Shown here piece after piece: positions 52,241 to 63,915 of a DNA stretch of 64,000 nt. The DNA is from Meconema thalassinum (taxonomy: Eukaryota > Arthropoda > Insecta > Orthoptera > Tettigoniidae), in contig OX336388.2 in assembly GCA_946902985.2 (NCBI GenBank), forward strand, positions 1,215,238,609 to 1,215,302,608, given 5' to 3'. The notes under the pieces were generated by a model. That model was not told where the DNA came from, ran no database searches, and saw nothing but the letters and a program-made list of their open reading frames with translations. Position 1 is the stretch's first letter. Every line of letters begins with the position of its first letter. The position numbers and the translations under genes are program-made.

Positions 52241-53604
52241 ATTTCCAGCCTAGTTCACTTGACGATTTTGAGAGTCTGGATGGTTGGAGATGAGAACCTC
52301 CCTTAGGTCGAACATATGCTTTAACATTGCTTGCAGCAGTGTAACTCTTTCTACACGCATCAATATTGGTGTCCTCTTAAATTTTTTGAGGGAGAATTTT
52401 CTTATTTTAATGTCCCGTTTCACACTCGCGTTAATGTGAACGAATATCTACTTGTGTTACGACCATGGTTGTGCCTTCACTCGGGGTCTTACGATATTTT
52501 AAACAAACGCCTGTGGGAATAGACTTTGCACATGGCTTTTGAGTACATTAACACTTCACTGTCCGCACACTTCGATTTACGCGGCCTAACTGACAAAAGA
52601 ATGAGTAGGAGGGAGGAGGGAATGGTCGATCCTTTGTTCAGGGCCTCGCCTTCATTGTTGAGGTCATACACATAATGAACCTCACTCGTCTACAAGTCAT
52701 ACGGACGAGAAAAATATTATAATTAAATTACACATCATCACTACCAGCCCTATACGTGATGCCTGATGCTCTCAAAACTTGTTTTCATTCATTTTTCTCG
52801 AATTCTATTTCTCAAGGTTTCTAGTTACATGCCACTTTTGAGAGAAGCACTAGTCCTATAGGTACCAATCAGAGCTCAAATTAAAGCTAAACAAATAAAA
52901 TTTAAGTTCATTACCTATGCCTTTTTCTTGGGATGAGTATTTCTGACAATATTTCTCAAATTAGGGGACCAAAACGAGCAGTTTTCACTTTTATGAAAAA
53001 TATTCAATCTTTAAAGAACTGTATTTCAGGAACTACTTAACATACAGTATTCATTTGGGTATCAAATTGTAGTAAATTTAATCTAGTTTTAACAAAAATA
53101 AGAATGTTTCCTTTTAGCTGTTTATTTTTTGGGCATTACAAAGCTAGCAGAGGTCTTTCAAAGTACCAAATTTGGCTTTTTACTATTGGCAGAGGTCCAA
53201 ACAACATATAAAACAATTAAAACTACATGACCTTTTGCAAGGTCATGCCCCTTTCTATGTCTAATTTGACTGGACTATAGATCCCTCAGTGGATAATTAC
53301 ATCGTTATTTAATTACGAATTTTTCTTCATAATTCGAATTTCCTCTTCTAACGTCCCCCAAGTGGAACGGTTAAGCATCCCTGAAGGAAGACGGTCCCGA
53401 GGCACGGCCTTTCAACACGAAGCTTCTGACCGGAGTCTAGCCGAGACGACCCGACGCAGAGGCCAGAGCCAGTAGCGGCCAGGCAGCGAACGAATGAATC
53501 CAGCATGTTACTGCACTCTAGTGACTGAATAGAAGAACAGTACGAGGTTATCAAGGAACGGCTGGCCTCTAGCGTAGAGATAGCCAACTTCTCTTGTTAA
53601 TTCT
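52241..53604. other. Long stretch without recognised elements
   Basis: A GC-richer patch lies at 53340-53580. Open frames of 60-79 residues show no domain. Confidence 0.3.
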
Positions 53605-53830
53605 TTTTAAGGGCTTGGGACACATTGGTCATCAGCCCCGTGTAGTTGTGTGTGTGTTGAACTTGTCTGATAACCTGTAATTATGCGATGACTGTAGTAG
53701 TGTGTGTGACAGTATTAGGGACAAGGATGAGGTAGGGGCCCCTGGACTTGAAATAAGGTACTTCCCAGGAGGGAGTGTGGATATACTCGAGGCAAAATTA
53801 CACTCAGAAAAAGTGACCTCACTGTTCTGC
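53605..53830 (-). mobile_element. S6-family SINE, 3' part
   Basis: Contains TTGGTCATCAGCCCCGTGTA, TTGTCTGATAACCTG, TGGACTTGAAATAAGGTACT and CCAGGAGGGAGTGTGGATAT read on the minus strand. Confidence 0.77.
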
Positions 53831-53837
53831 CTCCTAA

Positions 53838-53870
53838 AATAACAACAACAACAACAACAACAGCAACAAC
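53838..53870. repeat. AAC microsatellite
   Basis: About 11 AAC units, one with G. Confidence 0.9.
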
Positions 53871-53998
53871 ATGTCAGACTGGTTACGAGCGGGCATTTCG
53901 TAGAATGTTTCACACGAAGTGAATTATTTAGGTTTCAAGACTCTTTAGGAATTCCTGCGAGAGCGAGGTACTCCTAAAATATTAAATTGTCAATTAAT

Positions 53999-55628
53999 GA
54001 TGTGTAACATCTTTCCACTCGGTTGCAGGATATTTTTGTGGGAGTGATTTTGAAAAATGGGACGGAAGTGTGTAGGACGCACTGCCAGCTGGATCGTATC
54101 CCTCCTGGACATTCATCAACACACAAACATCTTTTTTATTTACACACTAATAATACGTAACAATTCCAAGATTCTCTTTTTTTTTTCTTTCTTCACTGCC
54201 TATTTGATATTTCTACTCTCGCACTGCCTTCTTGATTGTGCTCGCACTGCCTTCTTGATACCCTGCTGCTCATCACATCAATATGACTCATTTTAACAGA
54301 ATCCGTATGAAATTACGTGTTGGTCTGTGAATCAAGAGGTCCGGAAACTGGGCAAGCCTTTTATGATATACTGCTGTGCACATTGCATTTACTCGCAAGT
54401 TGGCCTATTTATAAGGAATTTAGGGTTTTGAGCGGTGTCGCGTCTATTAATCCAGTTGATCCATATCGTATTCTTTATTTAGGCTAGTGCTGGACGCTGG
54501 TGGAAGCTACAAATCGTCTAATAAAATGAGTTCCGTATTATAAACTACAATATCTGTAAAACACTCCCTTTTACAATAGATTAACATTTGTGCCAATAAT
54601 ATTATAAAACTAGCAACCCGACCCGGCTTGCCCGGGAACAGTTATGAATGCATTACGTGATTAGCTCTTTTTTTCAATGTCAATGAACAACGACCAATAT
54701 CCTTTTTACGTCTGGGCATGATGGGTTAAAATCACTGACTGGACTATTAATTATATTATCATGGAGATGCATGTGCAACAAATTCTTGTCAGACGTAATT
54801 TACGAATGGCGAGGTGCATGAAACACAAATCCCCCTTCCGTCCAATCTTAAATTGACTGTGAATTTTGCGGAACGAAAAGTTCACAGGCGAAATGAGAGT
54901 TGCACTTCCAGGGAATGACGAGGTGAATGAAACTCAAATCCTCCTTCCATCCAATCTTAACTTGACTGTGTTTCACAGGCGAAATCAAGAAAACCCGATT
55001 TGCACTTCCAGGGAAACTCCAAACACAACCACCCTTCTCAGAAGTCTTAACTCAACACGACTCAGCGGTTTCTGGGGCAATAGGTTCGCCCACTAGCTAG
55101 GCTGTAACAGGGATGATAGACTCGCCCTTAGCTAGCTCGTAAACTGTCGCCTCAGTAGTTGAATGGACATGGTTGGAAGAAATTAAAACGTAAATACACT
55201 TATAGTGGGTGATGTATTGAAGATAGACATATGCTCTCGCGGACTTTTGTAGATCTTTTCATGCCGAACAATTCTTACTCTCATAGTCTTTAGATATGTT
55301 TAACGGTTTGCCCAGCGTAAGCTTACAAAGCGCTCGGACGCCACGTTGTTTTTTTTTTCTTCGGATTTTCCACTGAAATCGTTACTGCTCGGCTTCCTTT
55401 GGTCATAAATAAATTATTTTCTACAGAAATTATCCTCGAGATATCCTTTACAGAATGGTGAAAACCGCATCAAAATCCATTCAGTGGTTCTCGAGTTTAC
55501 AAGTAACATCCAAGAATCGGGGACTTTGTTTTATACTAAGTAGAGATACAGGTGTATCAACAATTTCACGTGAGGTTTCTTCTATGTCAGTTGTTACACA
55601 TCATATGCGACTACTGTAAGGCTCGTAA
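53999..55628. mobile_element. Non-autonomous TIR element, copy 2, split by a Helitron
   Basis: Ends GATGTGTAACATCT at 53999-54012 and its inverse with one mismatch at 55589-55602. Long identity with copy 1, for example GTGTTGGTCTGTGAATSAAG, GAGCGGTGTCGCGTCTATTA and TGTAAAACACTCCCTTTTAC. It lacks the 65-bp minisatellite and the tRNA-like segment of copy 1. The Helitron occupies 54610-55546. Confidence 0.8.
54610..55546 (-). mobile_element. Non-autonomous Helitron, complete, with empty-site control
   Basis: On the minus strand it begins TCTCTACTTAG (55546) and ends CTAG (54613-54610). Its 3' hairpin, CCCGG with CCGGG, lies at 54622-54636, 8 bp before CTAG. The host bases are A before and T after, as expected for Helitrons, with no duplication. 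The related copy 1 at 12915-12930 shows the unoccupied A|T site. The 937-bp interior encodes no Rep/helicase. Confidence 0.92.
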
Positions 55629-55958
55629 AGTTATTATTGAGTATGCCTCGCTCCAATTGCCACCTGAGACTGTATTGCTGGGTAAGGAAATAAAACTTTT
55701 GGATATATTTCCTAGTAAATATCAGTTAGGGTTCACACGTCGCATTCGTTTTCGTGATATTTTAGGTAATAATCGAATAAGCATTCCCTCAGGAGGAGCT
55801 GTTGTGAGCTGACGTTGCCATGGAAACGGCTGATGTTTCTTAACGTTTCCCTGGTCGGGAATAGTCTTTTGAAAATATGTGGAAAACGGTTGGTTCTAGG
55901 GCCTTAAAACGTGGTTTTCGGTTTCCCTTTGGGACTTGCCAATTTCTGATTCTCACAT
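55629..55958. other. Unassigned DNA
   Basis: A plus-strand frame (55552-55812, 86 residues) crosses the TIR element edge and has no recognised domain. Confidence 0.35.
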
Positions 55959-55971
55959 TATGGCCTAATGA

Positions 55972-56168
55972 AGGAAGGAAGGAAGATTGTAGTTTTACGT
56001 GACCGTGAATCTTGTGATTATAAGCCACGGGACCTCCTTTTTACGTGGAATCCGAACCACAGGACATGGCATTTCACTTCGAAAATCCCACATGCATTGA
56101 CCGGGAATCGAACCCGGACCGCCTTGGTGAGAGGCATACAGCTAGACCGCTGAGCCACCACGCCCCCC
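55972..56168 (-). mobile_element. S5-family SINE, complete, 13-bp TSD
   Basis: Flanked by TATGGCCTAATGA at 55959-55971 and 56169-56181. Minus-strand head GGGGGGCGTGGTGGCTCAGC, GGTCCGGGTTCGATTCCCGG, then CATGTCCTGTGGTTCGGATT and an AAGCTTCC-like (CTTCC)n end. This is the reference S5 copy (197 bp) and looks young. Confidence 0.94.
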
Positions 56169-56181
56169 TATGGCCTAATGA

Positions 56182-57872
56182 GCATGGTCTGGTCTTTTCA
56201 GGACAAAATATATTTCACATATATTAGCTTATGCTAATGAGCTGAAGAGGCTCGATCCAGAAAATAGATAGGACTCTCCAAATCGTAAGTAGACAGTGAT
56301 ACCCGCAGAGTTCTTAAAGATAAGTAAAATTCCGTTCAGATCCGTGAAACTGTGTAGATTTGTATAAAAAAAAAAAACAGGTAAACAAGCAGACATTCCG
56401 CTTTATATCTACAGCATATTAGCTGTATATAACTGTCATTCACGGAATTATTTTATATGCCATATATGTATTATATATCTGGGCATAAAACGATATCTAC
56501 ACAGCTTATCCAATTAATTTGAGGGGCAATTAAAATTTAATACAGAAATAAAATAAAATTATATCCTCTGTGTTCTGCCATTTCCTTATCTCGCACACAC
56601 TAACATTCCCAAGGACTATTCCGTGATAAATACGAACGATAAATTTCAACGCAAAAAAATAATAATAAGAAAATCAATAAATTCTGAGCTGTCTGGAAAG
56701 ATTCGTGTTTTTTAATCGATAACACTGTTAATGGGCTGATATACGGCTTATAAACATGGCATATACAGTAAATGCACTTACATACGAATTGTTGCGCAAT
56801 CTTCCCGACAAAATTAAAGGTTCACACCTACGCAAGGTAAGATAAAGAAGATGTTCTTGATACATTTTAAATGAGTTATTTTATCTTGTTGAAAATAAAA
56901 GAAAATTGACCGCTGTTAACCTTCTGTTCCTTCTGTCCTTGTTAGAGAAACTTACATAGCACAGTCAAAGGATGTTTATTAATCTTCATTATGATGGGAA
57001 AGTGAAGAAATAATTCGCCCTGGAAAAGAGCATCTGTTTTCGTGCAAATTGCAAATTGCGATCTTTTATAAAGATAAATAAGCCATCAAATAGTGTAAAA
57101 TGTCTGTGGGATAGATCAATAATATGAATCGGGAAACATTTAAGATATCAGAGGGTAGAGAAATGCAAAACACCGCGAGATAACATCACCAAAAACGTGT
57201 ACCGGTACTTGATTATAATGATCTGGCAAGGTACTGTAGACATAGATATAGGCGTGTCACAATCGACCTCCTTACTTTTTTCAAATTTATTCAATGACCT
57301 CAATGTTCCGCTCTTTAAAGCAACAATCCCCAGTTAATTCAGGGAAATGCTAATCATGCCAACCATGAATCGATCATCCCTACTCCTAGCTTGAGACAGT
57401 TGAAGTAGCGTGTTTTTTGACACACTCCATGGTCCGAGTGTGGGAAATGAATATCAATGGAAAAGCCATTTTCCTGAGTTAGCTTACACTAACTCTTTAG
57501 TCGTCAAGCGAGCAACGTCAGATCTTAAAGGATCAAATACACTTTACAAGAAAAAGTAGCTATACAATGCACCACCACAGCCCACAATGTCAACCATGAA
57601 CAGATATGGTCCTCAAACACCGACCTCCCACGTACCCTTCCTTTCCTCGGCATCAGAGTTTAGAAGTTCCATCCAAACTGTTGTTGATATAACTTACTTC
57701 CTTTTCCCCCCTGTTGTTCGTCTTCAGCTACAAGTTAAAAGTTGGGAACGATTGAGTAACCTTCTTTCAAAGACTACTTTGCTCCACATATCGATATAAA
57801 GAAAGTATGTCAGCAATATGCAAAAAAAGTATTAATTATGCTCTATATTTAGTCTTTTGTGTTCTTTAATAT
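56182..57872. other. Long AT-rich stretch without recognised elements
   Basis: No repeats, coding similarity or RNA motifs were recognised. Confidence 0.35.
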
Positions 57873-58135
57873 TAGGGCTCGTAAGTTTAAGACCTTAAAA
57901 AGTACAACGTATGCAAGCAAATATGTCCTAGAAACTAGCTGATATGACTTAAAAACAGGAACGATAACGCGGTAATACTGCAGACACATTTAAAGATACG
58001 AATTGATAGAGTTGCAATACCTACGATACATTTCACCTTTCAATATTCATTCAGTACGCAGTTCTCAATCGCTTCTCCTAAAAGAGAACCGAAAAGTTTT
58101 CAAACTTCGAGCAAAATAAGCTCAGGATAGAACAA
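57873..58135. mobile_element. Internally deleted relative of the 8344-9161 hAT element
   Basis: Starts TAGGGCTCGTAAGTTTAAGA. ATGCAAGCAAATATG, CAGACACATTTAA and CAATATTCATTCAGTA match the first copy. It then jumps to GCAAAATAAGCTCAGGA, which corresponds to the region near 9110 in that copy. The right terminus was not found. Confidence 0.7.
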
Positions 58136-58189
58136 CATTGGGAAAGCGGTGACACTAAGATGGCATGGGTTAGAATGAAATTCTTATTA

Positions 58190-58345
58190 TTATTATTATT
58201 ATTTTATTTATTTAATCGATTTTTTCCCTTTAGGAGAGCGATTGAACTTGAATGCACGATTTCATCTTCGGGTGTTTTCCCTCTTTTATTCCCAATCTCT
58301 TCATCCTGTTGCAATGCTCTTCTTCCGCCCAGCTGGATCGTTCTG
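58190..58345 (-). pseudogene. LINE 3' end, same family as 40050-40555
   Basis: On the minus strand, CAGCTGGGCGGAAGAAGAGC leads to TCAATCGCTCTCCTAAAGGG and then TAAATAAATAAA. The related copy near 40.1 kb ends the same way. Only the last ~50 codons and the tail are present. Confidence 0.68.
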
Positions 58346-58928
58346 TAGAAATTAGCTGTCCAATTTGGTAATGTGGTACATAATTTTAATCCAAACTGAC
58401 CATATATTTTATATGTATAAGTCGTATGAAACAATTTGGGTATTGCCAAGCCAAAATACAATGTATGGATACTTTGAGAATAAAACGGCCAACATTCATG
58501 AAGCAGTGGGCAACAAATTGGAATATGCAAATTTAATAAATTTATTGATCTGTCCCACAGACACTATATACTATTTGTTGGATTATTTCTCTTTATAAAG
58601 GATCGCAATTTCCAAGTTGCACGAAAACAGGTGCTCTTTTCCAGGGCGAATTATTTCTTAATTTTCCCATCTTAATGAAGTGCCAGTCTGAAAACACGTA
58701 GTCTGCGGGCAGGAGTGACTCGGCTGACTAGTTCAATGAGGCGCGATACCACTGAATAATTACCGCAAGAAGGTGGCATGACCTTGGCTTCAACACACTC
58801 TCGTAATGGCTGGGATGCCAAGCTCCGCCCATCGCAATCTCGTTTCACTTCCTCCAAATGACGTCATGCGCAATCCTACTTTACAGATTCCGTGGATGAG
58901 GTATTGAAGTTCCCATCATAAACTGATG
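58346..58928. other. Unassigned DNA
   Basis: No recognised element or gene. Confidence 0.3.
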
Positions 58929-59135
58929 TCCACCTCCTGTCGTAGAGCCTAGCATTCTTGACTGTCAGTCCGGAGATCTGGGTTCGATTCCCGGCTCTGG
59001 CAAGATATTTAATTCTGGTCAAAAGGCTGATACAGGATACACTCAACCTAGTGCGTCATAAATAGGAAGATGTAGATTAGATTCCCACCACGGCAATCGT
59101 AAAAATAGTTAAGCCCCCAATTGAATCAACGACAG
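58929..59135 (+). mobile_element. S3-family SINE
   Basis: Contains GTCGTAGAGCCTAGCATTCT, GATCTGGGTTCGATTCCCGG, AAAGGCTGATACAGGATACA and GATTCCCACCACGGCAATCG. The tail is short and diverged. Confidence 0.82.
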
Positions 59136-60088
59136 TTAGTCTTTATCCATAAAGGGGTAGTTTGCCATTATATTAAATAGATTACCTACTTTTTAGATCC
59201 TGTTGTAATGCTTGATTTAAGGTTTTGAAAGACTCCTATAATAATATCATTACCTCCTAGGAATCTCCTCATAACGTATACTAAAATGCCAATTTAGATA
59301 ACTCCTTTCTTTGAAATTCTGCTTTAAATATCAAGTTTTTCTCCCCATATCTCAGTAGAACCACCATTATATACGGTGAGAGGGTGCGGTTGAAAATCCT
59401 GGCGGAAGAAGGGATGTTACCCTGCCCTCGTTTAAATCTATGGATTTCTTTTATATTATTATATTTTATCGGTATGGAATAAAGCCTATTTTCCCCCACC
59501 CTCTGCATTTTAACATTTTTCTATTGAGATATTTGACTGCGAAATGGTGGCCGTAACTTAGGGACAATGAGAGAAGCCAGAGGGGTTAGGGAAAAGGGCA
59601 GGCAGGGGAGGAAGGAGCACTCTTGAGTACCTAAAGAGGAGATAAAGTGGTGATCTGAGGAGGACCTTGGCAAGCTCTGTGAAAACCTTTTAATGGCTAC
59701 TACACATGATACTTGGCGGTGCGTCGCGTCGTGGGGCAGACAGAGGGGAAAGGAACGAGAGAAATGTCTACTCGACAAAGCGTTAAATTGTGCGTAAGAA
59801 TGTCCGTTTTGATTGCGATGAATTGGGAATTGTCCGGGGTGGTTTGGATGCTATTGTCGGCAGAGAATATTTAATGGCCCTTCAGGTTGGCTATGTTAAT
59901 GTCACTAATAGAATATCATCGCATGGAAGGGCGTTGCGTCATGGATGAGGGAAGATGGGGTAATTGTTACTCTGTCACAATCGGTAATGAGATAGAAAGG
60001 GATACATTGAATGGAATGTGCATCTCATTTATCGTTCTCTCGCGAGACATGATATTAAATGGTCACGCAATAGACTGTGGTATCAGAA

Positions 60089-60128
<40 letters not shown>

Positions 60129-60545
60129 TTATCTACCTCATTTTGTAATGAGATAGAAACATAAGTTTATTCTATTGTGCCATGTCGGATTTTCGTTAAG
60201 GGTATATGTTATAATTTCTCGTAAATTTTGTTCACGATTTTGATTTGTTGTTCATCTATCATTATTATTATTATTATTATTCTCTTTTGTATACACGCCC
60301 ATTGTTATAGAAGGTGGAGGTCGATCACAAACAGGATTCTACTGCAAGTTGATAATCTTCTATTTCATTTATGTGGTGGGGAAGTTAAAAACTTCGGACT
60401 GTTGAGCAAGTGTTAAGAATGACAGATATTCTTCACTGTACCACTCAGTTTTGTCTGAAAGATCGTTGTCAGTCTTTTTATGTAAGTTCCTATGTAAGTA
60501 TCCGCTCCGTGTAGCTCATATTAAACGTCCTGTCTAATGCTTCTG
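59136..60545. other. Long stretch without recognised elements
   Basis: Contains (AAT)n at 60089-60127 and (ATT)n at 60258-60281. Frames on either strand show no domain. Confidence 0.3.
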
Positions 60546-60885
60546 TTAACACACTGTCTTGCATATGTTAAGTCCGAAGAACTCTCGGGAGAACGTTTCG
60601 GTGGTTGGAAGCAGCTGTTCCAAGCCAGTTGGTGTTGAGGCGTACCATTTTATGTCGTCCATATACTGTATTATAGATGAGTTACCCGTTTCGACATCTG
60701 ATATCCTATTATGCTGTAACCAATTCCAATTTTATTTAGCATATTTGATAGTGGGTTCAAAGCTAAACTACCAGAGAGGGCTCAAAGAATCTCCTTGGAG
60801 GATTCCTCTTCTGATATGTAGTGGATTGGTCATCAAAAGTCTGCCATTGCATGTTGATCGTAAAGATGTTTGCCAGGTCAACATC
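60546..60885 (-). pseudogene. R2-like non-LTR reverse transcriptase fragment
   Basis: The minus strand reads, in one frame with two stops: LLMTNPLHIRRGILQGDSL then SPLW, stop, ... SSIIQYMDDIKWYASTPTG, LEQLLPTTETFSREFFGLN. RRGILQGDSLSP is RT motif 4 and YMDD is the catalytic motif 5. The copy ends at a stop at 60546. It could belong to the same family as the C-terminal knuckle at 9481-9974, but no overlap exists to test this. Confidence 0.8.
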
Positions 60886-61007
60886 AAGCATTGATTGTGA
60901 TGGGATCAGCCCTGTAGGGATTCAACACATGTATCAGCCATGGATGAGATATTATTATTAGTAGTAGTATTAGTATTATTATAATTGTAATATCTTTTTA
61001 ATGGACG

Positions 61008-61180
61008 CATGGGCGCCAGAATTTAACCTTTGAAGAGGATTTTTAACCTCTGTGTAAATCTACTGACGAGGGTCGGCTCTCGCATTTAAACACTCTTCAG
61101 TGTCAACTGGATGTCCTGGGATTCAATCCCACAATCCTCAGGAGTCCAAGTAAGTGCTTCAACTATGTGTGGCACACACA
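61008..61180 (-). mobile_element. S7-family SINE, diverged
   Basis: TCTACTGACGAGGGTCGGCTC and TGTCCTGGGATTCAATCCCA correspond in reverse to the S7 body and B box. Confidence 0.65.
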
Positions 61181-61330
61181 CTTCGTATGGCCCTAATTAC
61201 AGTATAAACACACACATATACGAGATACGACAACAGTCTCCACAAATAACAGGAGATAATCGCATAGTAAAGAAAATTGACGCTCAAGAACACAAATCTG
61301 ATGACCACTGCCTCCCAAAATTCCAATCGC
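61181..61330 (+). mobile_element. S3/S6-type SINE tail
   Basis: Contains CACTTCGTATGGCCCTAATT, CTCCACAAATAACAGGAGAT and CAAATCTGATGACCACTGCC, a decayed version of the shared tail, followed by (CAA)n. Confidence 0.55.
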
Positions 61331-61539
61331 AACAACAACAACAACAACAACAAACTTTACTGAAATTTATAGATCCGAGTTTCAAATCTTACCTAGGGCA
61401 TATTAGAAATGGTTTGCCTTGCTTTCTCACTTTTTGTTGTTTCATTTGAAAATCGTGATCATTCAACCCCGTGCACTCGAGTGTGTGTGTACATTTTTCT
61501 AATAACATGTGTTATTGTGATGGCTTTATTAGCCATAAT

Positions 61540-61737
61540 AATAATAATAATGTTATTGGTTTTAAGTCCCTTTTAACTACTGTGGTTTTTAGAGACGCCG
61601 CGCCAGGGTGCTGACATTTTGCCACCAAGAGGGTATTTAAATGTGCCAATAAATCTACTGACACGGCTCCCTCGCATTTGTGTACCCTCAAATGCCAGCT
61701 GACTGCACCAGGATTCGATCCTGCAACCTTGGGCTTT
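61540..61737 (-). mobile_element. S7-family SINE
   Basis: On the minus strand: GGATCGAATCCTGGTGCAGT, GGGAGCCGTGTCAGTAGATT and TAGTTAAAAGGGACTTAAAA, ending in (AAT)n. Confidence 0.85.
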
Positions 61738-61764
61738 ATTAGTGTTCGTATTTGAAACTCAAGT

Positions 61765-62098
61765 AGAAGCCTCCGTGGCTTAGGCGGCAGCACGCCGGCC
61801 TCTCACCACTGGGTCCGTGGTTCAAATCCCGGTCACTCCATGTGAGATCTGTGCTGGACAAAACGGAGGCAGACAGGTTTTTCTCCGGGTACTCCGGTTT
61901 TCCCTGTCAAAATTTCATTCCAGCAACACTCTCCACTATCATTTCATTTCATCTGTCATTCATTTAATCATTGCCCCAGAGGAGTGCGTCCGGCCTCGGC
62001 AGCCGGCACAGTTCATATCCTCGCCGCTAGATGGGGGCTTCATTCATTCCATTCCTGACCCGGTCGGAGACTGGAAGCAGGCTGTGGATTTTCATTTC
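61765..62098 (+). mobile_element. S1-family SINE, complete, 15-bp TSD
   Basis: Flanked by ATTTGAAACTCAAGT at 61750-61764 and 62099-62113, without mismatch. Head GCCTCCGTGGCTTAGGC; end GATTTTCATTTC. Nearly identical to the copy at 38643-38969, so both look recent. Confidence 0.94.
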
Positions 62099-62114
62099 AT
62101 TTGAAACTCAAGTG

Positions 62115-62372
62115 AATATTGAGAAGGAGGCACCCGTGGTCTTCATGTAGGATTCATCGCTGCATGTGCACGTGCATGAGTAGAAGTGGGGAAACCACTT
62201 CCAATGGCTGAGATGGGAATCGAACACACATCTCCTCAGTTTTTCCCTCACGAGTCTGAGTGTATCTGTTCCAGACCTCAGACCAGGATTAAATTCCTTG
62301 GCAGAGCTGGTAATCAAACCCGGACCTCCAGAGTGACAGCCAAGAATGCTAGCTGCTACACCACGAGGAGGT
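62115..62372 (-). mobile_element. S3-family SINE
   Basis: Contains GAAGGAGGCACCCGTGG, GAGTAGAAGTGGGGAAACCA, GGTAATCAAACCCGGACCTC and GAATGCTAGCTGCTACACCA, which is the head in reverse. Confidence 0.85.
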
Positions 62373-62999
62373 CATTCATCACCAATGCCGATATGATGCT
62401 TAACGGTTATCAGATTTTTCAAACCCTACCACCCTCCGGAGGGCAGAGAGCAGGATTGATCTATTTCATGTATGATTAATCATATGCGTTAATACATGAA
62501 CGAATAAATGAATGCATTAATTAAGCAATTAATTTAGAGAATTAATCAGAGTGGACGCTTTTTCTGGTCCATTATAACAAAATATATGTAGGCCTAATTA
62601 CCTGCCATAGTGACATTAACAGTGATGATAAATAAACAGTAATTTATATAAAATCATAATATTTTGTTTGATCATTAGCTCAAAGCCAGGGGTGGTCAGA
62701 AAGCAAGACCCTTGACTCATTTAATTTCACTCTGCACGCCTGAAATAGGTACAGTGTTGCAATACCAATGCCACTTCTCTTGTGTGAGTGATGTATCAAA
62801 TAGATAATTGTAATTTAATTGTTACAGACCGTAGGTGAAGAATGAAAGAAAATAATATAGTGACTTCTGCTATACAGTAGTCTACATTCATTCAATGAAT
62901 AAAAAAAAAGCAGATCTAAGATCTTGAATTACTGTTTCCTCTCAGTATTGTAAAATTGTGTGTATTATATAATTATACACTCTCTGTCTGAAAGGTTCG
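62373..62999. other. Unassigned AT-rich DNA
   Basis: No recognised element or gene. Confidence 0.3.
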
Positions 63000-63345
63000 G
63001 TGACTGGGTCTATATTACGAACGGATTGTTGGCTTACCTGAAACAGCCGTTACTATCCTTCGAAGTAGCCTAATCCCCGTGGATGGTTATGCACTTCTTA
63101 GAACGGCTGTACAAGTCCTGGCATAGTCTTCCTGACGGATAGCCTTCAGTTGGGTCGTCACATTACGTTGCATGTTCGAAATGCCCGAATACCTCTGGCC
63201 TTTCAGGGCTTTTCGGCGACCCTGGACCCCGATATTCTATAATTTGACGCTTGGCTTTGAGGTCGTACCTTAGGCACCAGGTCTCGTCACCCGTGACGAT
63301 GGCTTTCAGGACCATTCCATTCCACGGAACATTCACCATTCTCAC
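63000..63345 (-). pseudogene. Mariner-like element, internally deleted
   Basis: The minus-strand frame has VTGDETWCLRYDLKAKRQI, which contains the first catalytic aspartate (TGDETW) of IS630-Tc1-mariner transposases, then YRGPGSPKSPERPE. Within about 25 residues it jumps to the C-terminal region (QLKAIRQEDYAR), so the second and third catalytic residues are deleted. The 3' end lies near 63000 (CTGAAAGGTTCGGTGACTGG). Confidence 0.8.
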
Positions 63346-63349
63346 TCTT

Positions 63350-63566
63350 GGCCTAGTAGTCGTTGACGGTGGCGCTTGGCGGCAAAAGTAGGAACTATTT
63401 GAAAAATTATAAGTTGTAGTCTGTACTTAAATTAATAAACAGATACACACACTAATACAGCCATCACAATTAACACCGGTTATCATAAAGATTCTACACA
63501 CACCCAAAGTACACGGGGCTACATGCCAGCGTTATCGCAGCCCCTAAACTGTGGAACCAACCAACC
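63350..63566 (+). mobile_element. S2-family SINE, 3' part
   Basis: GTCGTTGACGGTGGCGCTTG, GGCAAAAGTAGGAACTATTT, TTAACACCGGTTATCATAAA and CACGGGGCTACATGCCAGCG, ending ACCAACCAACC. It is 5' truncated and lies between the mariner fragment and the minisatellite. Confidence 0.85.
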
Positions 63567-63895
63567 CATCTCACTGCCATCCGTCGAACAGGTGTGCACG
63601 TTAGGTTGCATAAATTCACCCTTCTCACTGCCGCCCGTCTAATCAGGTGTGCAAGGCAGGTTCCATAAATTCACTCTTCTCACTGCCGCCCGTCTAATCA
63701 GGTGTGCAAGGCAGGTTCCATAAATTCACTCTTCTCACTGCCGCCCGTCTAATCAGGTGTGCAAGGCAGGTTCCATAAATTCACTCTTCTCACTGCCGCC
63801 CGTCTAATCAGGTGTGCAAGGCAGGTTCCATAAATTCACTCTTCTCACTGCCGCCCGTCTAATCAGGTGTGCAAGGCGGGTTCCATAAATTCACG
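63567..63895. repeat. 55-bp minisatellite, six units
   Basis: CTTCTCACTGCCGCCCGTCT starts at 63621, 63676, 63731, 63786 and 63841 with an exact 55-bp period. A diverged first unit begins near 63567. The five inner units are almost identical, suggesting recent expansion. Confidence 0.95.
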
Positions 63896-63915
63896 CTTCT
63901 CTCTTGCTTTCAATT

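Noticed and set aside
63567..63895. CRISPR array
   Set aside because: The repeats are contiguous 55-bp units without spacers, in a eukaryotic context.
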